Positions 17,872 to 27,177 of a DNA stretch of 64,000 bases are shown here, piece by piece. Within the stretch, counting starts at the first letter, position 1, and each line of letters opens with the position of its first letter. Made by a program: the position numbers and the translations under genes. Under the pieces are notes generated by a model. The model was not told the DNA's origin, ran no database searches, and saw nothing but the letters and a program-made list of their open reading frames with translations. Source of the stretch: JAKLQR01 sp963753165 (GTDB lineage Bacteria > Nitrospirota > Thermodesulfovibrionia > Thermodesulfovibrionales > SM23-35); NCBI GenBank assembly GCA_963753165.1, contig CAVWBP010000018.1, forward strand, positions 166,460 through 230,459. Direction: 5' to 3'.

Positions 17872-17887
17872 AGTGATTTGAATCACA
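17872..17887. promoter_or_regulatory. CRP/FNR-family binding palindrome
   Basis: AGTGATTTGAATCACA matches the GTGA-N6-TCAC layout of CRP-family sites. It lies in the AT-rich divergent region, 112 bases before the cytochrome start and 109 bases before the DVU0772-like start, so it could control either. Confidence 0.5.
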
Positions 17888-17998
17888 GAATAACATAATT
17901 TTTATCTTTTAAACTATTTTTAATATTATTATTTTATTTTAATAATAATTGAAAATCACGGCCACACCCACTCTGTGTGTGAGATTTGGAGGTTTAAC

Positions 17999-19597
17999 AT
18001 GATGAAAAAAATAGGGATAATGCTTGCGCTTCTTGGGATCATTCTCACGTGGAGTATCTGTATTAACCTGGCTGAGGCTGAGACTCAGCATAACGGTCTT
18101 GTCTGGGACGGTCCGGGCACCTGTCTTCAGTGCCATGAATCTGAGGCTGTAGAAATGCACGGCTCAGTCCACTATCAATGGCAGGGACAAGTGCCGTTTG
18201 CAGTGAGCGGCCCCCCGGTTCAGGGCAAATTGAACACGGCAGTGAACAGTTACTGCATCAACATACTCGGCAACTGGAATGCATGCGGGACCTGCCATAC
18301 CGGTCTCGGGGCAAAGCCCGAGGCCACAGTCACAAGGACGCAGATCGAGAACATCGACTGTCTCCTCTGTCACCAGAAGGATTATAAACGGAAGAAGGTA
18401 AACGGTGTGTTCGTGCCGGACACCGCAGCTATGCCTGTCACGATAGACCAGGCTGCGAGGACAGTGCATAAACCGGTGCGGAGCAACTGCCTCCAGTGCC
18501 ATGCAAAAGGCGGAGGAGGAGACAATAACAAGCGTGGCGATATAGCCCTTGCCCATGCAAACACCACTGACAGGAACTTCGATGTGCATATGGCAACGAC
18601 CGGTGCTAATCTTACCTGCCAGAGTTGTCATACTACTGAAAACCACAGGATTGCAGGGAGGGGCTCTGACCTGAGAGAAACAGACCTCAATCTGCAGATG
18701 AGTTGCTCGACATCGAACTGCCATTCAAATAAACTTTCCTCAAATGGACATGAATCTTCTGATATCAACAAACATATAAAGAAAGTCGCCTGTCAGACCT
18801 GCCATATTAAAATATACGCGAGGGACGCATCTGACACAGCCGGAAGCGAATCGACTGAAATACATCGCGACTGGACCAAGCCGGAGTGGGTAGCTTCGCT
18901 GAACCGGTGGGAACCTGCTATCACACGGGCCGGCAATCAAAAACCGGAATACCGATTCTGGAATGGATACAGTTACAACTATAACCTCAACGAGCTCATT
19001 ACTGTCGATCCTGCAACAGGGAAATATCCCACCTCCCACCCTGACGGAGGGATCAATGATCCCGGCAGCAAGCTTTTCCCATTCAAATACAAAACAGCCC
19101 TTCAGCCCAGTGCGACAAACATTGGCCGTCTCATTGCACTTGATACCAGCGTGTACTTTGCAACTGGTGATGTGAATGCTGCAACGAAGCAGGGGCTTTT
19201 CAATATGGGCTTAAGTTCTGTGGAACCTTATGTATTCGTCGAGACGGATACGTATCAACTCATAACCCATGAGACCATGCCGTCTTCCCAGGCCCTCACC
19301 TGTAATCAATGCCACGGGTCCACTGCAACACAGATGAATCTTAAAAACATGGGATATGTCCTGAAAGGACCGTCATCGTCAGTGTGCGTTCAATGCCATA
19401 GCTATAAATCAAGTCCCGGCTTTACAACACTCCACAAGAAACATGTTACCGAGAAAAAAATCAGACTGTTTAAAGTGCCATACTTTCACAAGAGCATCGT
19501 CTCCATTGCCTCCGACCTACACACTGAATATCACGAAATCAGGAACAGGCAGCGGTACGGTAATAAGCAGTCCAAGCGGCATCAATTGCGGGAGTGA
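17999..19597 (+). CDS. Secreted multihaem cytochrome c (first frame of a frameshifted fusion)
   Basis: A periplasmic or surface electron-transfer protein. ATG at 17999, six bases after GGAGG, gives a signal peptide ending near AEA. Nine haem-binding motifs are seen: CLQCH, CGTCH, CLLCH, CLQCH, CQSCH, a longer CSTSNCH, CQTCH, CNQCH and CVQCH. Extra His residues nearby suit bis-His ligation. The authentic sequence leaves this frame at an A7 run (19454-19460). Skipping one A continues as KSDCLKCHTFTRAS, giving a tenth haem motif, and joins the frame ending at 20621. The last ~45 residues before the stop at 19597 are therefore out of frame. No close named homologue is recognised. Confidence 0.85.
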   Translation: MMKKIGIMLALLGIILTWSICINLAEAETQHNGLVWDGPGTCLQCHESEAVEMHGSVHYQWQGQVPFAVSGPPVQGKLNTAVNSYCINILGNWNACGTCHTGLGAKPEATVTRTQIENIDCLLCHQKDYKRKKVNGVFVPDTAAMPVTIDQAARTVHKPVRSNCLQCHAKGGGGDNNKRGDIALAHANTTDRNFDVHMATTGANLTCQSCHTTENHRIAGRGSDLRETDLNLQMSCSTSNCHSNKLSSNGHESSDINKHIKKVACQTCHIKIYARDASDTAGSESTEIHRDWTKPEWVASLNRWEPAITRAGNQKPEYRFWNGYSYNYNLNELITVDPATGKYPTSHPDGGINDPGSKLFPFKYKTALQPSATNIGRLIALDTSVYFATGDVNAATKQGLFNMGLSSVEPYVFVETDTYQLITHETMPSSQALTCNQCHGSTATQMNLKNMGYVLKGPSSSVCVQCHSYKSSPGFTTLHKKHVTEKKIRLFKVPYFHKSIVSIASDLHTEYHEIRNRQRYGNKQSKRHQLRE

Positions 19598-20621
19598 TTG
19601 TTCCGAGAGTTATTCCAATAAGACACAGGTGACTTTTACGACTACGGCTGACACCGGTTCAACCTTTAACGGATGGAGCGGCGATTCAGACTGCTCCGAC
19701 GGGGTTGTGAACATGATCGCAGGGAAAACCTGTACCGCAACCTTTACGCTCAACACCCCACCTCCTGGCAATGGAGCCTCCGGACGGGTGACCGATGGAA
19801 GTGGTGCAGGCGTTTCAGAAGTTACCATGATTTTTTCGGCTACTTGTTCCAGGGCAGCATGTCCGCCTATTCCTCCAGCGGTGCAAACTGAGGCAAACGG
19901 CAATTGGAGCCAGGCAGGGTTCCAAAACAGAGTTCAATATAAGGTTACTCCGTATAAAACAGGATGTACTTTCAACCTGCCCTCTCTCAATTTTACTGTT
20001 CCCAATGCTAATATGAATTTTATCGCAACTTGTGGTAATCCCTCAGTCTATACGCTCACGGTCACCAAGGCAGGAACAGGCTCCGGTACGGTCACCAGTT
20101 CCCCAAACGGCATCAATTGCGGGAGTGATTGTTCCGAAAATTATTCCAATAACACTCAGGTTACTTTTACGGCTATGGCTGACACTGGTTCTACGTTTGC
20201 CGGATGGGGCGGTGATACAGACTGTTCCGACGGGGTTGTGAATATGACTGCACACAGAGCCTGTACCGCTGAGTTTGATACCATTCCTGTCCAGGGTAAC
20301 GCCGATATTGCTGTCTCTCGGTCTACTCTGGAATTCGAAGAGGTAAGGGTGAGGGCTTCAAAAACGTCTTCGTTCATCGTCATGAACGAAGGCACCGGCA
20401 CCCTCACCGTTGCGAATATGACAATTTCCGGAAGAGATGCTTCCCTGTTCAGAGTTGTGAGCGATTCGAATTTTGCGATCGGTCCTTCGCTGAGCAATAC
20501 CGTATCAGTAAGGTTTACGCCTCGATCGACTGGAGAGAAAGAAGCAACTCTGAAAATCTTCTCAAATGATCCCGATACCCCGGTACTTTCGATAAAACTT
20601 AAGGGCGAAGGAAAAAGATAA
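19443..20621 (+). CDS. C-terminal part of the cytochrome fusion: InlB-like repeats and Hydin-like domain
   Basis: Continuation of the preceding gene in the +1 frame; it has no signal peptide or credible start of its own. After the tenth haem motif (CLKCH) and a Pro linker come two near-identical divergent InlB B-repeat modules (about 19530-19760 and 20045-20275). Both hold GSGTV, GINCGSDCSE and GW.GD.DCSDG, with paired Cys likely forming disulfides. Between them is a carboxypeptidase-regulatory-like beta domain. The C-terminus (LEFEEVRVRASKTSSFIV to the end) is an ASPM/SPD-2/Hydin-like beta domain. These modules suggest anchoring of the haem domain at the cell surface. Combined length would be about 873 residues. 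Confidence 0.75.
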   Translation: MLPRKKSDCLKCHTFTRASSPLPPTYTLNITKSGTGSGTVISSPSGINCGSDCSESYSNKTQVTFTTTADTGSTFNGWSGDSDCSDGVVNMIAGKTCTATFTLNTPPPGNGASGRVTDGSGAGVSEVTMIFSATCSRAACPPIPPAVQTEANGNWSQAGFQNRVQYKVTPYKTGCTFNLPSLNFTVPNANMNFIATCGNPSVYTLTVTKAGTGSGTVTSSPNGINCGSDCSENYSNNTQVTFTAMADTGSTFAGWGGDTDCSDGVVNMTAHRACTAEFDTIPVQGNADIAVSRSTLEFEEVRVRASKTSSFIVMNEGTGTLTVANMTISGRDASLFRVVSDSNFAIGPSLSNTVSVRFTPRSTGEKEATLKIFSNDPDTPVLSIKLKGEGKR

Positions 20622-20635
20622 ACCAGCGAAACTAT

Positions 20636-20661
20636 CCCTCCGGTTCAGTGTAACCGGAGGG
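20636..20661 (+). terminator. Hairpin after the cytochrome fusion gene
   Basis: CCCTCCGGTT and AACCGGAGGG form a perfect 10-bp stem 15 bases after the stop at 20621. There is no U tract, so it is probably an mRNA 3'-end structure or a partial terminator. Confidence 0.5.
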
Positions 20662-20785
20662 ATATCCTCACCGTGAAGCAAGGCAATTCAAGGATATCCT
20701 AAATCCAGTAATAGCTATACAAACCTGAAGAACAAGCGAAAAATTGCAGGAAAAAATTGTCGGGGTACTGAGAAGAGGTGACTGA

Positions 20786-20845
20786 AGGAGAGTGAGCCTG
20801 CAAACAGGACTCACTCTCCTGTCATCTTTTATTTATTTCTTTTTG
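20786..20845 (+). terminator. Rho-independent terminator, possibly bidirectional
   Basis: AGGAGAGTGA pairs with TCACTCTCCT (20811-20820), with an inner CCTG/CAGG stem; a T-rich stretch (20827-20844) follows on the plus strand. On the minus strand it sits just after the small ORF at 20833-20877. Confidence 0.65.
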
Positions 20846-20877
20846 CCGCCCTTACCACAGCTACATTTTTTGCACAT
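20833..20877 (-). CDS. Possible 14-residue Cys/Lys-rich peptide
   Basis: Reads MCKKCSCGKGGKKK and stops. A purine-rich GGGGGTG lies about nine bases before the ATG, and a strong hairpin starts 13 bases after the stop, so it has the outline of a complete mini-gene. Three Cys in a C-x2-C-x-C pattern followed by a Lys-rich tail could bind metal or nucleic acid; that is inference. The ORF is so short that it could arise by chance. I do not recognise a named family. Confidence 0.4.
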   Translation of the reverse strand: MCKKCSCGKGGKKK

Positions 20878-21019
20878 AACCACACCCCCTATCTTCTTGG
20901 AATTATCTTTATTCTAAAAGGAACAACCACTGAATTGCAACATTTTGCATGAAAAACATCCATTCTTTCTTTAGGCACAGGGTTGAGATGCGTGCAATAA
21001 AAAAGGATAATAGTAGCAT

Positions 21020-22804
21020 ATGAATCTAAGAATATTTCGCCGCATGATATCCTCTTTGACGGCGACAGTGATATTCTGTCTGGTATCACTTGCTGTCGTA
21101 ACGCCTCTTTTCGCCGCCGAACAGGTCGAAATAGCAATAGAGGGGGTGGAGGGCGATGCATTGAAAAACGTTCAGGCTGCGCTTGCGCTTCCTGAGGGCA
21201 TCGTGACGGATGGCAGGGTCAACACCTTATGGCTTGACTATTTCAGACTCAAGGCTGTTGAAAAAATCAGAAATGCGCTTGAACCCTTCGGGTATTACAG
21301 TCCTGATATCGTCATCGACCTTGAAACCCCGGAGAAAGAACGGTATCGTCTTCTCGCAAGGATAAAACCGGGACCTCCGGTACGTATCTCGGCGGTAAAT
21401 ATTTCTGTGCAGGGTCCGGGAGCAGATACAACATCGTTCAGGGAACTCGTCTCGAAATTTCCCCTGAAGAAAGGTGACGTCCTTCTCCACGGCGAATATG
21501 AGAGGGCGAAAGGGGAATTGAAAGCCCTGGCCCTGGAGACCGGATATCTCGATGCGGATTTTCCGATACACAGAATCCTTGTCAACCGGGAAGAAAAAAC
21601 AGCCGCCATTGAATTATTGCTTAAAACAGGACCTCAGTACCGTTTCGGAGCAACAAACTTTGAAGGAGCTTCCCGGTATCCGCAACGTTTCCTGAAGAGA
21701 TATCTTGCGTACAAGCCCGGCGAAGTCCTTGCTTCTGCCAAATTAAGGCAGACGCAGCTCAACCTTATGAATTCCGAACGCTTCAGTGAGGTCGTTCCCG
21801 TAACAGAAATAGAAAAGGCGGAAAATCTGCGGGTGCCGGTTACGATAACGATAAAACCCGGGTTCAGCAGACGACTCAGGACAGGGGTCGGCTACGGCAC
21901 CGACACCGGCGCGCGGTTTTCGATCAATTATTCCGACCTGAACAGCCTGAGCCGGGGATATGAATTAAGATCAGAGATGAACATTGCCGAACGCCTGCAG
22001 GGTGTAGGTATCACATATCTTATCCCGAGCTATAAGGATTTAAACAGTTTTACAGAGTTCAAGAGCAATATGCAGCATGAGGAAACAGATACCTATGAAA
22101 CGCAGATATTCGCGCTCGAAACCAACCGCACGAGGAGTTTCGGCAAGGGACGATCAGGGTCTGTCTATCTCAGAATTCTCTATGAAGACTCAACCATAGC
22201 ATCCCAAACGGACAGGGCTTTCCTCGTCCTTCCCGGTATCCGGTTCTCGGCAAACCGTTATGACAACCTGATACGCCCGACCAGCGGATACCTCTATTCT
22301 GCAGAAGTCCGGGGCACACATGAATATCTCGGTTCGGATACTGATATGCTCCAGGTTATTCTGCAGGGGAGTGTAATCGTTCCGCTCCCCTGGCGGCTTT
22401 CGCTTTACTCCAGGATAAAGGGAGCGGCAACTGCCCAGAATGATTCACTGCGCCAGATCCCGGCCTCTCTCCGCTTTTTTGCCGGCGGAGACAGAAGCGT
22501 ACGGGGATATGAATATCAGTCGCTTGGCCCCAGAAATGAAGAAGGAGAAGTGGTCGGCGGAAAGCATCTCCTTGTCGGCAGTATAGAACTCGAACGGGCG
22601 CTTTTCAGCGACTGGGGCGTCGCGGCATTCTATGACGCCGGCAATTCGTTCAATTCCTTTTCCGATATACAGTTGTATCAGGGAGCGGGAGTCGGCATTC
22701 GCTACTACACCCAGATCGGTGCGATAAAAGTGGATATCGCCCGCCAAATAGCGGTGGAGAATCCGAAATTCAGGATACATTTCAGCATCGGGATTGAACT
22801 GTGA
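21020..22804 (+). CDS. tamA: TamA-like outer-membrane assembly factor (Omp85 family)
   Basis: A 594-residue outer-membrane protein. N-terminal signal peptide (to about residue 31, FAA), then POTRA-like domains (residues about 32-265) and a C-terminal 16-strand barrel of the BamA/TamA type. The barrel has the lid-lock-like VRGYEYQSLGP motif near residue 494 and terminates in a strand ending RIHFSIGIEL. TamA, with TamB, helps insert outer-membrane proteins or move lipids between membranes. The stop overlaps the GTG of the downstream tamB (GTGA), confirming the pair. Identification rests on fold and neighbour. Confidence 0.9.
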   Translation: MNLRIFRRMISSLTATVIFCLVSLAVVTPLFAAEQVEIAIEGVEGDALKNVQAALALPEGIVTDGRVNTLWLDYFRLKAVEKIRNALEPFGYYSPDIVIDLETPEKERYRLLARIKPGPPVRISAVNISVQGPGADTTSFRELVSKFPLKKGDVLLHGEYERAKGELKALALETGYLDADFPIHRILVNREEKTAAIELLLKTGPQYRFGATNFEGASRYPQRFLKRYLAYKPGEVLASAKLRQTQLNLMNSERFSEVVPVTEIEKAENLRVPVTITIKPGFSRRLRTGVGYGTDTGARFSINYSDLNSLSRGYELRSEMNIAERLQGVGITYLIPSYKDLNSFTEFKSNMQHEETDTYETQIFALETNRTRSFGKGRSGSVYLRILYEDSTIASQTDRAFLVLPGIRFSANRYDNLIRPTSGYLYSAEVRGTHEYLGSDTDMLQVILQGSVIVPLPWRLSLYSRIKGAATAQNDSLRQIPASLRFFAGGDRSVRGYEYQSLGPRNEEGEVVGGKHLLVGSIELERALFSDWGVAAFYDAGNSFNSFSDIQLYQGAGVGIRYYTQIGAIKVDIARQIAVENPKFRIHFSIGIEL

Positions 22805-25800
22805 GCAGAAAAACTGTATATATCATCTCATCAATAGGAATCATCGGCTTTCTTCTCATCGCAGGGATATCGGCATGGCTGCTCGGAACCGTAGAGGGTG
22901 CGGCCTGGGCCATCCGGACGATTGCGCATCAGGCAGGCGCAGAAATAGAATTCAGCAGAATAGAGGGCAGACTCTGGAATGCGGTCAGGCTGGAAGGGGT
23001 CGAAGCAACCTGGCATCAGGGCCACGCAAATGCCGAAAGGCTTTTTTTCGAGTGGCATCCGCTCATGGCCATTACCGGGAATATCGCGGTGAAAAGACTT
23101 TCAGTAAACAACGTGGTGATACAGGACGACCGTCCTGAAGAAGATAAGCCTCCGGACCTCAGCTGGCCGAAAGTGAACGGGATTCCCGCAAAACTGGATG
23201 CCTGGATCGATACTCTGGAAATAACAGGTCTCGATTACACCCGTCTCAACAATACCCCTTTCACAGTCAGGAACGCGTCCGCCCTCGTCATATGGCACAA
23301 CGGCATGATAAGTCTAAGGAATTTCGTGCTCTCAACCCCCGACATCGGGGTCACAGGGACTGTTGAAGCAGGTTTCCTCCACCCGTCATTCCTCGCGGAT
23401 ATCACCGCATCACCCGTTCAGTCTCTGCAGGATATCAACCGTTTTTCCCTCAAAGCCCGCCTTATGCCGGGACATGGCGCTGAACAGTTGCAAGGCCCCG
23501 TTACAATCAGCGGTATGTCAGGCGACAAACAACTGGTACACATTTCGTTCCTGACCGGGGTTACAAAGACGGCGCTCAATCTCATTGAACTGCGTGCGGA
23601 GCAGGCGAACAGGAAGGGGATGCTGAATGGGAAAGGGGTAATCGATTTTAGCGATGTCATACCTGCGCTGACTTTTTCACTCGGCGTCGAAGGCCTTGAC
23701 CTGTCACCTGAGACAGGCATAGCAACCGATATTCACGGAAGTCTGTCCCTGAACGGCAGTCTTGAAGACTACCGGGGCGATTTCTCATTTTCGAATAAAA
23801 GACCGCAAGCGCATCAGGCAGAGCTTACGGGCTCTATTCATGGCAGCAAGAAGGATCTGCAGATCCAGATCACCGGGGGAGCATTCCTTGGCGGAAAACT
23901 GAAAGGGAAAATAGAGACTTCCTGGCATGAGGGAATAACGCTGGAGAGTGAATTGCAGGCAAGAAACATGGACCCTGCAATTTTGAGCCCGGACTGGAAA
24001 GGGACTGTGAACCTGAATCTCTCGGTCGAAATGATAAAACCGGAAAAAGGCGAAACTGCCGGAACAATACGCGGCCTCATCCTTGAAAGCCGTCTTCGCG
24101 AAACAGACCTGACAGGCGAACTGCATGCGGAAATGCATGGAGAGGATCTCATCATCAGAAAATTGGCGCTGAAGGGCAATGGATTCGATATCAATGCGCA
24201 CGGGGACCTTGCGAAACGCCTTTCGTTTCTTGCACGCATCAATGACCTTTCCGGGCTGATCCCCGACACCAAAGGCCGTCTTAACGCCGAGGGATGGGTG
24301 AGCAAAAACCGGGATGGTATTGCAATGTCCGTCAAGGCACACGCAACGTTCGCGCTGGACGGACATCCGGTCAGCCTGAAAAATATTTCGCTGGATCTCG
24401 ATACACGAGGCCGGAAAATGCTCTCCCGTCTGGACATTGAGCTGACCAGCGGTGGCTCAATACACGCGCAGTTCAGTTCTCCGATGCCCCCGCAGCGTGC
24501 ATTGCCTGAACAGGGCGATATCAGCGTCGAACTTAAACATGTCGATCTCGCATTCATTCAGTCATGGCTGCCTGAAGGGTTTTCGATACAAGGCAGCATC
24601 GCAGGACAGGTGAAGGGCAACCTCTTCCCTGACGGAAAATTCGCACTTTCGGGCAGCACTTCTCTCTCTCAGGGGTTCTTCATCCGCGAAACGACCAAGG
24701 GGCGACTCTCTGCCGGTCTTCAGAATACCGCTGCTTCATGGAACTGGAGCGGTGATGGTCTGAAAGGAGATGCCACTGTAACACTTGCCGGGCATGGGAA
24801 AGCCTCGGCACATTTTGAACTGCCTGTCCCAGCCCGGATACCGCTCGCTGTCAATCAGACCGGCGCAATGCGTATTGCAATCGATGCAGACGTTCAGGAG
24901 AAAGGAATGCTCGCCTCGATCTTCCCCGGTCTCGTTCAGGAGAGCCACGGCGGACTGGAACTGAGCAGCAGGATCGGGGGGACATGGAAAGATCCGCAAT
25001 TCAGGGGAACAGTTCTCCTGAAAGAGGCAGGCGCCTATTTCCCTGCTGCAGGCATCAGGCTGAAGGACGTTCTCATCCGGGGACGTTTTGAAAGTGACCG
25101 GCTGATAATCGATACGTTTTCTGCGAAATCCGGAGACGGCAGTATTGAAGGCACTGCCAGGATATCCTTAAAAAACTGGGCTGTCGCACACTATGAGGGA
25201 AATATTTCGGGCAAGCGTTTTCGCACCGTACACATCCCTGAGTTACAGGTGGAAACCAGTCCTCAACTTAAATTTGAAGGCTCACCGGAAAAACTTTCGG
25301 TAAAAGGAGACATAACCATCCCGGAACTTTTCGTATTTGACAGCGGGTCCTCTGCGCCGGTAAAGCCCAGCAGCGATGTGATATTTGTTGACGCGGGTGA
25401 ACAGAAGAAGAAAGGTTCACTCCTTGCCCTCGATATCCAGGTTCACCTGGTGCTTGGCAAAAAAGTTTTTGTAAAGGCGGAAGGAATTGATGCGCAGCTG
25501 AAAGGAGACATAGTGCTTACCGCCAAAAATCCCGATGAAATCAACGGGAAAGGATTAATACAGGTCGTGAAGGGAGACTACAGGAGACACGGGGTGAATC
25601 TCAATATCACACGAGGCCGCCTCATCTTCAACGGGCTTGTCACCCGTCCGAACCTGGATGTCGTCGCCCTCAGGACAAGCGGGGACGTAAAAGCAGGAGT
25701 AACCGTAAGCGGCACGCCTCAGTCTCCTGAGGTGAAACTCTATTCGGAGCCGCCAATGCCGGACACCGATATCCTTGCGTATATGGTGTTCGGTCATCCT

Positions 25801-26133
25801 CTCGGGAGCGATAAAGAGCAGTCATCTGCCGTGCTCCAGGCTGCCGGGGTCCTTCTTTCACAGGGTGAATCCGTCGCCCTGCAGGAAAAGATGAAACAGA
25901 GTCTGGGAATCGATGTGCTCGACGTTGAATCAGGCGGCGGCGACCTGTCGCGTTCCATGCTTACCGTCGGCAAGTATCTCACACCCAGGCTCTTCATCAG
26001 TTACGGCCAGTCGCTTTTCGATGAAGGCGGTCTTTTCCGCCTCCGCTATTCCCTCTCCAGGCGATGGGAGATAGAGACACAGAGCGGGGAACAGACAGGA
26101 GGCGACCTGTTTTACAAAATAGAGTTCAGATAG
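22801..26133 (+). CDS. tamB: TamB-like translocation and assembly module protein
   Basis: An 1110-residue protein. One N-terminal membrane anchor (residues about 7-28) is followed by a very long stretch of beta-strand repeats typical of the AsmA/TamB bridge proteins. The conserved C-terminal DUF490 domain contains KGDYRRHGVNLNITRGRLIF and YMVFGHPL. TamB spans the periplasm and contacts the TamA barrel. Start is the GTG at 22801, coupled to tamA. Somewhat shorter than the E. coli protein (about 1260 residues), as is common outside enterobacteria. Confidence 0.92.
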   Translation: MSRKTVYIISSIGIIGFLLIAGISAWLLGTVEGAAWAIRTIAHQAGAEIEFSRIEGRLWNAVRLEGVEATWHQGHANAERLFFEWHPLMAITGNIAVKRLSVNNVVIQDDRPEEDKPPDLSWPKVNGIPAKLDAWIDTLEITGLDYTRLNNTPFTVRNASALVIWHNGMISLRNFVLSTPDIGVTGTVEAGFLHPSFLADITASPVQSLQDINRFSLKARLMPGHGAEQLQGPVTISGMSGDKQLVHISFLTGVTKTALNLIELRAEQANRKGMLNGKGVIDFSDVIPALTFSLGVEGLDLSPETGIATDIHGSLSLNGSLEDYRGDFSFSNKRPQAHQAELTGSIHGSKKDLQIQITGGAFLGGKLKGKIETSWHEGITLESELQARNMDPAILSPDWKGTVNLNLSVEMIKPEKGETAGTIRGLILESRLRETDLTGELHAEMHGEDLIIRKLALKGNGFDINAHGDLAKRLSFLARINDLSGLIPDTKGRLNAEGWVSKNRDGIAMSVKAHATFALDGHPVSLKNISLDLDTRGRKMLSRLDIELTSGGSIHAQFSSPMPPQRALPEQGDISVELKHVDLAFIQSWLPEGFSIQGSIAGQVKGNLFPDGKFALSGSTSLSQGFFIRETTKGRLSAGLQNTAASWNWSGDGLKGDATVTLAGHGKASAHFELPVPARIPLAVNQTGAMRIAIDADVQEKGMLASIFPGLVQESHGGLELSSRIGGTWKDPQFRGTVLLKEAGAYFPAAGIRLKDVLIRGRFESDRLIIDTFSAKSGDGSIEGTARISLKNWAVAHYEGNISGKRFRTVHIPELQVETSPQLKFEGSPEKLSVKGDITIPELFVFDSGSSAPVKPSSDVIFVDAGEQKKKGSLLALDIQVHLVLGKKVFVKAEGIDAQLKGDIVLTAKNPDEINGKGLIQVVKGDYRRHGVNLNITRGRLIFNGLVTRPNLDVVALRTSGDVKAGVTVSGTPQSPEVKLYSEPPMPDTDILAYMVFGHPLGSDKEQSSAVLQAAGVLLSQGESVALQEKMKQSLGIDVLDVESGGGDLSRSMLTVGKYLTPRLFISYGQSLFDEGGLFRLRYSLSRRWEIETQSGEQTGGDLFYKIEFR

Positions 26134-26166
26134 GACTCACAGGGCATATCATAGGTAATTATTTGC

Positions 26167-26172
26167 TATAAT
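26167..26172 (+). promoter_or_regulatory. Putative -10 box of the globin-PsiE gene
   Basis: A perfect TATAAT 37 bases before the ATG at 26209, with TG two bases upstream of it; no good -35 hexamer is seen. Confidence 0.4.
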
Positions 26173-26208
26173 GATGCATAGCAGCGCATTGCAGGATAAA
26201 GGACGCTT

Positions 26209-27105
26209 ATGAGATCATTCAAGGAAATCAAGGAACATTATAATTTTACCGATGAAGATGCACAGAGACTCGTAAGCCTGAAGCCCGTCATGGAGAGCCG
26301 TGATCAAGAGATAGCAGGGGCGCTGAGCTCATATATTATGAGCACAAAAATCGGGGCCAGGCTGCTGACTGAAGATGCCGGACGGACACATTTATTCGAA
26401 GCACAGCAGCAATGGTTTCTCGCGATGTTCGGGGGCAACTACGATAATAAGTATTATGATAAACTTATAAAAATCGGCATCGTACATGTAAAAAAGGCAG
26501 TGGACGCACATTCTCTGAACAGGGCTGTCAATATTATCAGAAGTTTGTGTGTGGATATCCTGTATACCCAGAAAAAACCGGCGGAGGAGATTCTCGCGGA
26601 TATTCTTTCGTTCGAGAAAATTCTCGATATGAATCTTGACGTCATGACGTCTTCCTATATCGAAGAGGAAATCAGGAATTATTCTTCCCTGTACCGTATC
26701 AAAAGCGCCCTCGTAGATTTCTCCGAAAAGTTCCTCCAGAGTGCAAACCTCGTTCTTGTCCTTGCATTGATCGCACTGACTTTAGGCGCAATAGCGCTCT
26801 TTCTTACCGATGTACAGAAACTTTTTGCCGGAGACCTTGAGAATGGGATTATCAGTGCACTCGGCTCCCTGCTCATCATCTGGGTGATGATCGAACTGAT
26901 GAATACGGAAATATACCATCTCAAGGGAGGGAAATTCCGCATCAGCGTATTTGTGAGTGTTGCGCTTGTGGCAGTGCTCAGGGAAACGATGATCGCAGCA
27001 CTGAAACATGACCAGTCAGTGATGATGGGGTACCTGATTGCTGCAATCCTGGTTATCGGCTTTGTCTATTGGCTAATTATGAAAGGGGAAGGCCGGCTGG
27101 GATAG
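26209..27105 (+). CDS. Protoglobin-like sensor domain fused to a PsiE-type membrane domain
   Basis: A 298-residue two-domain protein. Residues 1 to about 160 form a globin-sensor/protoglobin fold, with the expected proximal haem ligand His93 in GIVHVKKAVD and aromatic residues (WFLAMFGG) in the preceding helices. Residues about 185-295 form four membrane helices resembling PsiE, with the charged loop MNTEIYHLKGGKFRISVFVSV-like core split over two helices. The globin part probably senses O2, NO or CO and passes a signal to the membrane part, whose biochemical role is unknown. It is monocistronic. The fusion is uncommon but I believe it occurs in other anaerobes. Confidence 0.8.
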   Translation: MRSFKEIKEHYNFTDEDAQRLVSLKPVMESRDQEIAGALSSYIMSTKIGARLLTEDAGRTHLFEAQQQWFLAMFGGNYDNKYYDKLIKIGIVHVKKAVDAHSLNRAVNIIRSLCVDILYTQKKPAEEILADILSFEKILDMNLDVMTSSYIEEEIRNYSSLYRIKSALVDFSEKFLQSANLVLVLALIALTLGAIALFLTDVQKLFAGDLENGIISALGSLLIIWVMIELMNTEIYHLKGGKFRISVFVSVALVAVLRETMIAALKHDQSVMMGYLIAAILVIGFVYWLIMKGEGRLG

Positions 27106-27177
27106 GGGCAACAGGGACCGGGAGAGTAACCGCTTTACGGTATTGCCGCAGATGACCACTTTCATGAATTCATTCTC

